This document shows positions 25,293-37,180 of a stretch of 64,000 nucleotides of DNA, piece after piece (the stretch's first letter is position 1; each line of letters begins with the position of its first letter). Origin of the DNA: Xenopus tropicalis (Eukaryota; Chordata; Amphibia; Anura; Pipidae). Location: positions 130,973,104 through 131,037,103 of the forward strand of contig NC_030678.2 in NCBI RefSeq assembly GCF_000004195.4. Reading direction: 5' to 3'. The notes beneath the pieces were generated by a model. It was not told the DNA's origin and ran no database searches. It was given only the letters and a program-made list of their open reading frames with translations. A program made the translations under genes and the position numbers.

Positions 25293-27497
25293 TACATAAC
25301 TTCCAAACATCTGCACATGATTCAGACACACACACACAACATGTTCTGTCTTCATCTTCTGGTCCTTCTTCTTAATCTTTTCCCAACTCAGGCAAGAATT
25401 CTGAAGCTGGTTCCCAGCTTTGGGAACACATTTGGTTTGCATGTAAACCTGGTCAAACAAAACATGTTTTCTTTGAACCACATCACTTTTTATCATTTGC
25501 TGTCTTAGTATCTAATGTAAAGTGGCACTATACCTTTTGGTTATCGGAGCATATAGTCTAATGTAAACATATCCAATTGTTTACTGATAATAGACTAGAC
25601 CAATCCATAGAATACTACTATGTTAACATTCATTAATATTCATTAATACCATTACCCTTTTTACAGGCTTCCCAAAGTCTCCCATTTTTGCTCTTAGGTT
25701 ACAGCCACTACAATAGTATATTACATTATAAAAGTGACAAGTTGAAAACATTTTGTGGGAAGAAACTTTAGAGGATATCTATCTGTATCTGATATTGACC
25801 ACCTTACAGAAGTATAATATTGCATATATAATAATTTTTTTAAATGCTAAAAGGTCTGTTTCTTTATTTAAAAAAATACAGTAAAATGCAAGAATGCCAG
25901 TCGTCATTTTAATAACAATTTTACACTGTTATTTGGATGTTTTCTGTGAACATTTTTGCTGTACTCATATTGTCATTTTCTCCACTGTAATGACTAAGAG
26001 CTCAGGAGAGAACAAGAGAACACACAAGGTACTTTACAGCTTTAGCGATTTAATCTTGTTCATGATCATCAAAGCAGAACAGCCTTTATGATCTTCAAAT
26101 CTGCATATCAAATTACAGAAGATTTATGCAAAACTGTGAAAATGGTATCAAGTTTTTAGACATAAGGATTACTAAAATAGACTTCATATTTGATATCCAT
26201 TTTCAATACACCCTATTAAAATATTATTCACACAAGTAATTCTCTAGCACCAAAGATATTGGGTTAATATAGGGTGCTAGCATAGTTATTTATGTAAAAG
26301 CAATAATAAGTAAACAATGTGCTTACAAATTGTATAAAAAAAGTCCATTACCATACATTATAAAAAAAACAACATATTTACTAGTCTTCTCAAAGAAAAA
26401 TCCTATGTAACACAAATCTGTATAACTGAATTCAATGTTATTGAATAGTTCTTACGGTGATTCTATTCATAAGTGGTTGCTAAGCAATCAGTAATAATCT
26501 TGGTGGAAATATTGCATGTATAGACACTGATCGAATGCTCTGGTAAATAACAATGTTTACTTACAAGAAGAGATAACAGAAAAAAAACTAAGAAATCCAT
26601 TCAAAATGCAAGCTCTGTTTTAGCCAAGTATTGCAGCTCAACCTGCTAAGCAGTAATGATAGATTCAACTTAATAAAAATGTTATGTGAGTATAGTAAAA
26701 AAGTTAAAGATTGAATATGAAAAAAATTGTGATTTTTATATATTTTTTTTTAAATGCACCAAACTTTCCAGTCCCTTTAGAGGCTGATTATACACACACT
26801 TAAGATATTTTACCCATACAAAGACTACCAAGTCACTCCTAAAGGTATTAAGGGACCCTGTCATTATAATGCCACCTGGTAGAGTATTCCACAGCCTCAG
26901 TGATCTCACAGTAAACTAAAACTCTGGTCTTCATGTATAAAGGGAAAGCTTCTTGTTATTTGTTTTTTTTTCTGTGTCCCCCCCTGCTGTTCCTCTATAA
27001 TGCCTTTTAATGTAGTTGAATCAAATTCTCTCACTAGAGCCAATCCTCCAAAGAACATAAACAAAATGTTGATAGTCTTTTTTCTTGCTCCATTGCTTTT
27101 ACCAGTATAGCTGCATAGCTTTATATTTTTTCCAACTCATTAATATCCATCCTGTGATCTGGCCCACAAATTGCTCTGTATACTCAGGGTGGGTTAAATG
27201 ACACAACTACAAAAATGTTTTCCTAAACTATGTGTCATTTGTAGGCAGTAAGCTGTAAGATATTGTTATTACATCTTGTTTCTGTGGCATCTTTTTTTTA
27301 TACTACAATCCAATCCATTTATAGAACTCCACCTGTGAACCCCCTATTTTAGAAACCTATATTTTAAGTGTTTGCCTGCATTTTGGAACAAAAGAAATGT
27401 ATAGAAAGAAATTCAGAAAAATATGAGTCTTGATCAGTTACTACCCGTATTAACCAAAAACTACATTTTTGGAGGTTGTATTGTCTCTTAGGAATAT
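25293..27497. other. Intron sequence with one probable LINE tail
   Basis: Mostly AT-rich DNA with no gene. At about 26760-27130 a block with CCACCTGGTAGAGTATTCCA and CAGCCTCAGTGATCTCACAG resembles the 3' part of the CR1-like elements seen at 18427-18659. I regard it as a decayed LINE fragment. Confidence 0.45.
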
Positions 27498-27855
27498 GGG
27501 GCTGATTTACTAATCCACAAATCCGAATCCCGAATGGGAAAAAAATCGGATTGGAAACCAACATTTTGCGATTTTTTCGTATTTTTTGCGATTTTTTTCA
27601 TCACCGTTGCGACTTTTTCGTGAATTGTCACGACTTTTTCGTAGCCGTTGCAACTTGCACGAATTGTCGCGACTTTTTCATAGCCATTACGACTTTCGTG
27701 AATTGTCGCAAGTTTTTCATAGCCATTACAACTTTCGGAATTGTCGCAACTTTTTCGTATTGAGCGCTCAAAAAATTTGCCACAAAATACCGATCATTAC
27801 GAAAAAAACGCATTTGGATGCTTTTCGGACGTTCGTGGATTAGTAAATGTGCCCC
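27498..27855. mobile_element. GGGGCACATTTACTAA-type MITE with 3-bp duplication
   Basis: The left end is GGGGCTGATTTACTAATCCA and the right end is TTAGTAAATGTGCCCC. TAT stands on each side (27495-27497 and 27856-27858). The interior is a tandem of GCGACTTTTTCGTAGCCATT-like motifs. The sister copy at 60658-61226 has the same termini and a TGT duplication. The proteins rich in Phe, Arg and His predicted here are translations of this tandem repeat. Confidence 0.8.
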
Positions 27856-28369
27856 TATGTGTTATATACAGGGGTTCAGATTTGTTCAAAAGTTTCTTAT
27901 AGTAATTTAACAAAGTTTATTGCACACTTTACACTGAATGAATAACTTAAGAATATTTTTTAGATAAAATGTCACCTTATTTCAAAGTAATAAAACAGCT
28001 AAGAGATTCATTTTATGGATATGCATAAAGTATTTGGTAGTTGTTTGTGGTGGTTTATGTTGGGAATGTAAATTGCATAAATAGAGTTAAAGAAAAAAAA
28101 TATCATCACTAGATGATTGAATGAAAGTGTTCCACTTTAAATTGTTACTCTTTCTCCATACAAAGATACCATACCAATTTCATAGAAATCATGCATGGTA
28201 CATTTTTTAGAGACTGTACTAAACGTAATTAGGTTTATATAAAAACACTTAAAAACCCATTTTACAATAGTCAGGCAAATCAGGCAAGAAAAATCTAACA
28301 TGAAAAGAACATTGCTGTAAAGAATAAAACTTAATAAGGAGGTTTTTAGGCCTTTGATATTAGAGACAG

Positions 28370-28580
28370 GTAGTGATAAGCGAATCTGTCCCGTTTCGCT
28401 TCACTGGAAAATTTGCGAATCTTTGAAAAGATTTGCAAATTGGCAAAAATGGCGCGCGGCAAATTTTTCTGTGGCGAATTTTGGCATCCCTTATGTGAAA
28501 TAAAATCCGCCAACGCGGAAATTTGTGCCACAAATCCATGCATGGGGAATAATTTCGCTCAGAACTGAAGACAGGCACAT
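28370..28580. mobile_element. GTGATGAGC-type MITE copy (partial)
   Basis: It begins GTGATAAGCGAATCTGTCCC and continues with GTTTCGCTTCACTGGAAAAT, matching the terminal block of the copies at 28761, 51741 and 53637. The right terminus is diverged, with ATCCATGCATGGGG near its end. Confidence 0.65.
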
Positions 28581-28760
28581 TGGTTGATTGGTTGATGGAA
28601 GTAAGGAGAAGGCAGAGGCTTAAAGCTAATTCTCATTTTCAGATTAAACTGTTGAGTACCATTTTCAGGAAAGGTTCCTCTTTAGCATACTCGTTTTAAG
28701 AAACTTAGAAATGAGCACCTGGCTAAGTAGAAATTTTGAAAAAGACTAGAACATGTGAAT

Positions 28761-29300
28761 AGTGATGAGCAAATCTGTCCCGCTTAGCCATAAAATTGTC
28801 GAAACGACAATAAAATTCGTGAAACGCATTTATCGCACAAATTTTTTTTTGTCACCCGTGTCTTTTTTGTCGCTCGCGTCTTTTTTTGGTCACCCGCGTC
28901 TTTTTTTGACACGACCGCACAAATTATTTCATTACTGAACATATCTATTTCTCTTATATGAAGTGCACTGAACACCTTACAGCAGCTTGATTAATAAGGT
29001 TGCCAACTGTCCAGTAATACCATTCATTTATGAAGTGCAAAGCTGTTGATTGTCCTGTGAAAAAGGTATAGGTAACAGCTACTGCATCCATTTTTAATTA
29101 AAAAATGCATTAGTCATATATATGGCTGACTTTTTTGTCGGCCACGGGGTTTTTTTAGTTACATGCGCCTTTTTTTACGCAACTGCAATTTTTTTGCCGC
29201 AGTGAATTTTAGCAGAAGTTTCACAAAACAATTCACCAATGGTGAAATGCAGAAATTTGCTGCAAATCCATGCCTGCCGATAAAATTCGCTCATCCCTAG
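28761..29300. mobile_element. GTGATGAGC-type MITE, interrupted
   Basis: It starts AGTGATGAGCAAATCTGTCC (28761) and ends CCATGCCTGCCGATAAAATT then CGCTCATCCCT (29298). The middle has repeats of TTTTTTTGTCGCTCGCGTC type. About 180 bp of unrelated AT-rich sequence (around 28925-29125) splits it. Confidence 0.65.
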
Positions 29301-30172
29301 TTCATACCTGTCTGTATACAATGAATCAAGAGTTTATTAAACTTCAAGCAATATGCATTTATACAGTTTACTGTAGCTGCCATAATAATCATTTAAGCAA
29401 AGTGGTGTTTTAGCAGGTAATGTTTTGTGAACAAAAAAGCTTTTTGGCTAGCTAAGTGCAAAAGTTAGACGGTTATTTGTTAAGCTACAGTAAATGCTGA
29501 TCATGCCACTGCTAAAAGGAAACTCTCACCGACATTGATCAGCACTAGCAAAAGCTTAATGAATATTGTCTGCTTTGTATACATACTGTATATCTTAAAG
29601 TTACACCAATTGGCATGCTAAGAAGGAAATAAAAGTCAGCTTTCTTAATTTGATTTCAATATGCAGTGTTTACCTATTTCTATAACAAACAATTTTTATA
29701 ATTTTTAAATGTATAAGGAACAAATTTAAAGAAATTAATTATTAAAACGTTTGTTTAAAAATCACATATTCACTGCAGTTGTTTAAATATCTTCATCAGT
29801 ACATCTGTAGAATTATGTATTTTAAAGGACATGTAAAACCCCCACACAAAAATATAATCAGTGAACAACATCTCTGAAATCTTTAAATACCTGCCACTCT
29901 GGTTGTTCAAAGGTTAATAGTAAGGCTGTAGCATCCTCCTAATCACTTGGAATTCCTTTGTCTCCTACAACCCACTGTGCTTCCTCCCTCAGGATTTTAC
30001 TTTGGCTGTTGGCTACTGAGCATGTTCATTTCTTCTCAGATTACTACATGACATCCAGTGTAGCAGCCAATGAACAGATGGCATTGCTGCTTCCCATAGA
30101 AACTCTGATATAGCTGTCTGTTTTTATTTTTTTTTTCCTAACCTCCTGTCCTGAGCTGAGCTTAACCATTGC

Positions 30173-30623
30173 TTAAAGGAAAAGTAACACTAAAAATTTT
30201 TAACTTAAAAATCTATTCTACCCTCCCCCAATAATTGCCCTATCCTGAAAACCATTTGTTATGTTGAATGCTTTAGTAGAAAATACCTGTAAAATACTTG
30301 GCTTCCAGTCATTTGAACAAAGGTGATACGGCAATGCTGGGGAAGGTATCAGGAGATGCATCAACTATGCGGCGATCGATTGATCGAGCCTAGCCTGACT
30401 TCAGTATAGGAAGGAGTCAGGCTAGGCTCGATCAATCGATCGCTGCATAGTTGACGAATCTCCTGATACTTTCCCCGGCATCGCCGTATCGCCTTTGTTC
30501 AAATGACAGGAAGCCGAGTTTAACAGGTATTTTCTTCTAAAGCATTCAAAATAACAAAGGATATTGGGGGAGGGTAGAATAGATTTTTTAGTTAAAAAGG
30601 TTTTAGTGTTACTTTTCCTTTAA
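30173..30623. mobile_element. T2-type palindromic MITE
   Basis: The whole element is one large hairpin. It begins TTAAAGGAAAAGTAACACTA and ends with the complement, GTGTTACTTTTCCTTTAA, with TTAA at each outer edge. The arms of about 220 bp pair almost throughout and meet at GCCTGACTTCAG and GAAGGAGTCAGGC near 30398. TTAAAGG termini and a TTAA target are the description of the Xenopus T2 MITE family as I remember it. A further TTTAAAGGACATGTAAAACC end at 29822 suggests a truncated relative just upstream. Confidence 0.82.
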
Positions 30624-33489
30624 TCCAGGACTACTGACAACAGTAAAATCCCCCCACTATTCATTCCTATAGGATTTTATAGAAGCATTTATCAATGGGT
30701 GAAACTCCACCATTTCATAAACATGCCTCTAAAAATCTCACAGGAATGAATAGAATGCGGGAGGATTTTACCATGGGGAGCTCTAATTTAACATCTTGAC
30801 AAATCTGCCCCTTTATCTACTATTAAGAAAAGAAACGAGTCTTTAGATATTACAGAACCTAAATAACATTGGGAGTTTGGTACTGCTACATCTGTAGTGC
30901 TAAAGAAGTGCTGTCAATCCCTGACATTTTCTTTATGATTTAAAGGAAATCCAAACTGTGGCTGAATCTTATTTTAACTCCATATGCTAGCCGAAATTCC
31001 TTATAAAACTGTATTCTCACCTGAGCTTCACTTCCCCTTATTCTCAAACTCTTCATTTTAACACATTTCTCAGTGGCCCTGATGTTATGAATTGCATTGT
31101 ATTCCAGTCTAAAAACTCTTCTCTGCCCTTTCTACTTTCAGTCTCTGAAAACCACTACTTCTACTAAATGTTCCCATGTTAAAAAGAAAAAAAAAATACA
31201 ACTTAAAAAAAAAAAACTAATGTCAAAACAAAAAGGAATCAACATCTTTTGGCAAATATCTTCACCCAGCGTAGTTTACAAGATACACATTTTTGCTGAT
31301 GGAAGAAATAAAAAAGGCATGAAAGACAGCCAATCCATATACAAAATAAAGGTTTTAAAATTCTTAGGCAGTGTGATCCTAGCAGGGACAGCTGACGGCT
31401 GAACATTTACAACAAGAGCAAAAGCAATTTCAGATGCTACCTCAGTCTGTCTAGTCCTCTGCAAAAAAAAGTTGCAAAACTAGCTAAAATAACCACTGCC
31501 ATAAGCCCATTACTTGCTAACACATATTTTATATCATATATGGTAAATGTTAACAGTTGTGCTCAGATATTGTTAGAAAACACAAAAATATTTAGGTGAA
31601 AATACTATGCTGAAAAAAACACCAATTATTCTGGCAAAAGAACATATAAGAACACCAAAACTTCTACTTTTTCGAATTGTCGCACAAAAAAACAGTGCCA
31701 AAAATCCAAAAACCTCTAGAGTTTTGAACCAAAGAAAGATCCTTTAGGGAAGGGAAGGGACATCTGCCATTGCCTTCTACATGATCTTGACAGGTTTTAG
31801 CTGGTGAATTGTTGAATTCGCGTTTTTAGTCATTTTGAAGTATAGTAAATCTCAAAGAAAGTTGTAACCTTTTTTGTTTCCAGTCGTAAAAAAACATCTG
31901 AACGTTAGAAAATGCCCTCCCAAGTTTTTTTTTATTTCTACAGCTACTAGAACCATCACACTGGATTTTCATTTTCATCCAATACAAATGGCAGCTAAAA
32001 AACTTATATTAAAAAAAACTTTTTTTCTAAGTGAATGTGGTTATGGGTAATTTACCAAACTAACATTATTATCAATTTGACAAACACTGATTATCCTTAT
32101 CTGAAATGGTACAAAAACTGCATACAAAGCAATAAACATTGATTTTGTGTCCCAATGACAGCTCACCTTAAACTAATTTCGAAATCCAAAATATAAATGA
32201 AATAAACATGACGGACTAGCAATATAAATGAGCACTACAGTTTTTATCCAGGAAAACTGGCCAACCTTACTGGGTAAACTCTGTCAACAATGTTCATGGG
32301 CAAGAACTTTGGCTAAAATCTTCTGGTGTGGCTGCATTATTTGTTTAACTTTCAATAATGAAAATGTGAATTACCCATTTGCTGAAATAATTTGCAGATA
32401 ATGTAGCCTCAAACGCAGGTGGAAGTTTAGTGTTGAGGTAATAAAGATAACAATTTCATCAACACTGCAAACATTTAAAATTCAATATTACATGCTCTAT
32501 ATCAGCACTGCTCTGGGAACAACATTTTCTTCAAATGTAAATGAAACACAATGTACTGATAGAATTTAAAATACTGGCATTACATTCACTGATTTTAGCA
32601 GCAGGAGAGATGAAAGCTTTCTTGCAATCCATCCAGTACCTTCTAATCCACACCTAATCAGGAAATGCTACAGAAGAAAGTTACAAGTGGCAAAGAAAAT
32701 TGCTTCCAAGTGGCACTAAAAACAGCACATGCAATTTCAGGCTTAGCCTCACTACAGTATACTGTTTGAAAATACTTTTCTACAGTATAGAATCCATTCA
32801 TATTTAATAGTGTCCCTTCAGTATGCAACTATGCATGTATATTACATTTTAAAGGAATATTGTCATACAGTTTATATGCATTATTGTTCACTTCATCTGT
32901 GTAGTTTTGACAGGCTGCAACACCTGGAACCTGCCATCTTCTATTTTTCTTTAAGAAAAGCCAGTAAGTCTGGGTTGTTTTGCTTCACTATTTATGAAGG
33001 AACACACAATCCAGTAGATATCAAAGAAAAGACACAGATAAAAAATGGAGCACTATGTTGCGGAGGGAAACTACTCTAGCTATTAAAAAAAGGTTGTGTA
33101 CCACAATGAACTAAACAAACCATGAATGCCTGTTCTGCTATGATCTGTGTTAAACATTATAGCAGCTAAATACTGGGGGCCCAGTTATTATGACTTAATG
33201 ACTTAATGACTATAGTTATGAATTAAGGGGAGTCAGAAATGTTTTAATAAGCCTTTTCAGAATTCAACTAACTTTGATATTTTAGACATATGAAAGTGAT
33301 ACATTAAAATATAAGAGCGTATAATGGTCCTGAGCCCAAATACAGGACAGGAACTCACCAATGTACATAAAAAATTTCAGTGGTTTTAAAGTATGTATGT
33401 TTTCCTCTAGGAATCAGTTGTCTTCTGCTACATTATTTTCGGTAGCCAGGGAAAAGAATAACTTGTCACTGATACCAATAGCAAATAAC
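30624..33489. other. Intron between exon 1B and exon 2, middle part
   Basis: No gene recognised. AT-rich DNA with poly-A and poly-T runs. The frames at 31097-31402 and 32810-33079 have no recognisable motif and no splice context. Confidence 0.5.
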
Positions 33490-33807
33490 TAGTGATGGCG
33501 GAAAAAATCATCAGGCATGGATTTGCGGTGAATTTCCATGTCGTCATTGGTGGATTATTTTGCGAAACAGGCGAAAAAATTCACGTGTCCAAAAATTTTT
33601 TGTCTGCGTCAAAAGAATTGTGCATCAAAAATAATTGTCTCACTGGTCAAAAGAATTATCGTGCATCAAAAAGAATTGTCTCTCTCATCAAAAGAATTGT
33701 CTCTCACGCCAAACGATTTGTCGAAAGAAAAATTTCCGCCATTTTGCGAATCTGTTGAAAGATTTTCAAATTTTTTGGGCAAAATGGGACAGATTCAGTC
33801 ATCACTA
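33490..33807. mobile_element. GTGATGAGC-type MITE, inverted
   Basis: The left end is TAGTGATGGCGGAAAAAATC followed by AGGCATGGATTTGCGG. The right end is ATGGGACAGATTCAGTCATC then ACTA. This is the reverse orientation of the copy at 28761. The interior is a tandem of AAAAGAATTGTCTCTC-like units, which explains two overlapping frames of 88 and 129 codons here. Confidence 0.7.
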
Positions 33808-34708
33808 CAAATAACTTTAAAACCATTGAAAAAAATTAATGTACTAATAAGTATATGTAATAGAAAAAAAATGTTGGAGGACACTCTTAACTATATAAGG
33901 ACAACTACTGCAAGCATTCTAACATAGATATAAAGAAAAACTATACCATATGCACACAGTATTTATGGGTTATTGTTTTAGTTATGGGCCCACAAGAATA
34001 TACAGGGCCAGAACTATAGGTAGGCAGAAGAGGCATCTGCTCAGGCCACAACTGTAGTGGCTAGTCACAGATGTCTTCTACCTCTAGTCCGGGCTCTCGT
34101 CCCCCCCACTGCAGGTCATCACAGTGCACCCGCCCATGCAGCATTACTGTGAGAGGAAGGGGGGGGGGGTGAAGTGGCTTAGGGGACCGGGCCAACTCGG
34201 TAAAGCTCTAGTAATCAAAATGGTTTCAACCATTGACCAAACAATTGCCAACCAAGGCCAAAGAGACATGAAAGTACTGCAACAAAATGCAGAAATCAAC
34301 ATGTATGGTGTATCATTACCATTAAAGGAAGATTTATCACAAATCACGGTAAAACATAACCACAACTGACTTGGACTTCCACAAAACTGAGAAAAGAAAC
34401 AGTTGGTAACTTTTTTCCCTCCACAATTTAAAAAAAAAATAAAAAAATTAATAATGAACGTGATGTCACCTAAAACCTATTGATAAGCCATAGAAGTTAA
34501 TAGGAAGTGTAGTAAAAACGTCTTTTTTTGTTATTTTTTTTTTATGTTAGTCATTCATTATGTTTACAGATATGTACCAGGTGGCAATCATCAAATGCAA
34601 TTTTTTTATGCACAAACATGATTTTTACTATGATTTTGATAAATGTGCCCTATGATTTATTTTTGTCTTATATTTGCTAGTCTTAAAAAAACATAAAAAC
34701 CCACCTAC
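33808..34708. other. Start of the intron after exon 1B
   Basis: This begins (on the minus strand) with the exon 1B donor GTAGGT at 34708. At about 34000-34200 it contains a moderately GC-rich repeat (GGCCAGAACTATAGGTAGGC, then a G-run at 34161-34171) of unknown class. There is no other gene. Confidence 0.5.
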
Positions 34709-37180
34709 CTGAGATACTGGTGTCCAAGAGGAATTATTCTCAGTTGTGTTTCTAACTGGTTCTGAAAGACTGTGACATCCTATATTTGCTTGTGAAGAAG
34801 TCATAAGGTTGGATGTAGGCTTCAGGTACAGCACTTCTGAGTGGGAAGAGCTCAGAGGCAAACTGCTTTGATAATCAAAATACATTGGAGATGTAGCAAG
34901 GGATGGACTACTCACAACATTCATGGCATTTCGCTCTTCCACTTCACTCTGTACCAACATAATGTCATTCTTGTTTATTTTTTTCTTTTTTGTTTTCATT
35001 AATCGAGGTTGAATAGAATCTGCTATTCTGCCTTTGTAGGGCCTTACATCTTTATTTTCCTTCTTGCACTTTATAACTATGGTCACCATGGCAGCAAACA
35101 ATATTACAGAAATAGCACTTAATGTTACAATAACAGGTAGATATATATCCCAGTCCCTCTGCTCTTCAGTAATTTGTGTTTCTCCTTCAGGGAAAGAAAC
35201 CGTGTTTGTTTTAAGAATGATTTTTGCTACAGTTGAAAGTGATGGCTTACCATTATCTGTCACTCTGACTATTAGCTCTACTACTGGTGCAACTTCCTCC
35301 CAGTAAGGATGGAGAAGCTTAATATCTCCTGTTACTGAATCAATTTCAAAGAGATGCTCTTCATTCCCATGTATAATTTCATAAGTCAGTCGACCACTCT
35401 CTCCAAAATCAATATCCATTGCTCTAACTGTGCTTACAATATATCCCATGCCTATATTCCTGGGTACAAAAATCTCAGCCGTATCATTCTGTAAGTTAGG
35501 TAAAATAATGACGGGAGCATTATTATTGACATCCAGTATTGACACTCTTACTGTAGCATTGCTTTCTAAAACCGGAGAGCCTAAGTCTTGAGCAAGCACT
35601 GTAAATTCAAAATATTTTGTCAGTTCATAGTAATAAGTCCTCAGAGCATAGATTGCACCATTGATTGGATTGACAGATACATAAGTGTAGATTGAAACAC
35701 CATCAATATAGGATGGCAAGATTGAGTAAGAAACAGTGCCATTTTGCCCTAAATCTGGATCTTGTGCTAAGACAGAACCAAGATATTCTCCTGGGATGTT
35801 ATTTGCAGATACCTGCAGCACATACAAGAGTTTAGAGAAATGTGGGGGATTGTCATTAGCATCTAAGATCTTGACAACAAAAGATTTTGTAGAGTTTAAT
35901 GGTGGATTGCCATGATCCCTTGCAATTATAGTTACATTATACTCATCCTGCATTTCCCGATCAAGGGGTCTGTCTGTTAAAACAGTGTAGAAATTGTCAT
36001 AATTCTCTTCTAGCTTGAAAGGGACATTACCCTGAACCCAACAATGCAGTTGACCATTTTTTCCAGAATCCTTATCAGTAACTCGAACCAGTGCAATAAC
36101 TGTATCAGGAGGTGAAGCCTCACTAATTTCTCCCTGGCGGACTGATACAAAGTTTATTGATGGAACATTATCATTTATATCAGTAATTTTAACAGTCACT
36201 TTGCAGTGCACTGGTATAGAGTTGGGTCCTTGATCCTGGGCCTGAACATCAATCTCAATTATCCTGGTTTCTTCATAATCTAAATTACTCTTCACTTGTA
36301 TTAATCCAGTTTTTGCATCAATTGAAAACAGTTCCCAGACCCGGTCAGATGCATAGCCACTAAATGAATACAAAATATCTCCATTAGAGCCTTCGTCTAA
36401 ATCTGTAGCGTTCAGATCGATTACAACAGTGCCCAGTGGAGAATTTTCAGGGATTTCAACAGTGTAAGATTTAGCTTCAAAAACTGGGCTATTGTCATTG
36501 GAATCAATAACTTTAACATTTATTTGCAGAGTGGCTGACCTTGGAGGTTTACCTCCATCCAGGGCAGCAAGGATTAGTTTGTGGTGAGATTGTTCCTCTC
36601 TGTCTAATGATTTCTGGATAACTAGCTCAGGTATTTTTGTGCCATCACCTCGGGATTTTATATCCAAAGAAAACAAGTCAGTATCAGCTCGCTTCATGAC
36701 ATATGTCTGCAAACTGTTTTCTCCTAAATCTGGATCCTGTGCTGTTGAGAGAGGAAATCTAGTTCCAGGAGATGCATTTTCTGAAATCTCGAGATCAATT
36801 TGTTCAGTGGAAAAATAGGGTGAGTTATCATTTATGTCCATGATCTCCACTTTAATCATGCATATTTCTTTATCATTAACAAAAACTTCTAGGGACAGCA
36901 AGCACTTTGTATTTTTCCAGCAAAGGGTCTCCCGGTCAATACGCTGTTTGGTGTACAATAGCCCACTATTCTGGTCAACATCAATTAAGCTAGGAGCAGA
37001 ATTTTCCAACACCCTAAAATTGTTTTTTTCACCCATTCTTGGCAACTCAAGTTCTGCATCTATATTTATATTACCAATTAAGATCCTTGCCCCACTCTCT
37101 TCTAAAATAGAATAGTTTAACATTTTCAATGCTTGCCCAAAACCCCCAAGGGAGAAGAATATACACATAAGAAGGTACAT
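34709..37180 (-). CDS. pcdh17: pcdh17 alternative ectodomain exon (1B)
   Basis: This single 824-codon exon encodes a second protocadherin-17 ectodomain. The start is ATG at 37180, matching the MYL start of exon 1A; the open frame extends 12 codons upstream only to a TTG. Layout: signal peptide 1-18; six cadherin repeats with linker motifs DINDNSPYF (115), DSNDNSPVF (226), DINDNVPSI (334), DANDNPPHF (440) and the altered DVNNNAPVI (550); membrane segment about 681-704; then cytoplasmic KKKKINKNDIMLVQSEVEER. It aligns to exon 1A without gaps to residue 754, with about 76% identity over residues 1-700. It ends PVSQ with donor CAG|GTAGGT (GT at 34708-34707), phase 0, so it can join exon 2. Homophilic adhesion is known for the family; a distinct specificity is inference. 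A separate gene with its own tail is possible but no such exons were seen. Confidence 0.9.

Noticed and set aside
33492..33927. Plus-strand frames of 88 and 129 codons
   Set aside because: They are the inside of a GTGATGAG-type MITE with tandem AAAAGAATTGTCTC units.
34628..34706. The last 26 codons of the exon 1B open frame as normal protein
   Set aside because: They lie after a good donor, CAG|GTAGGT, placed exactly as in exon 1A, and they match nothing in the protocadherin tail. They would be translated only if the intron is retained.
34709..37180. Exon 1B as a processed pseudogene
   Set aside because: It ends at a genuine donor instead of running into exon 2, has no poly-A tail, has no stop or frameshift, and lies in the gene's own orientation.
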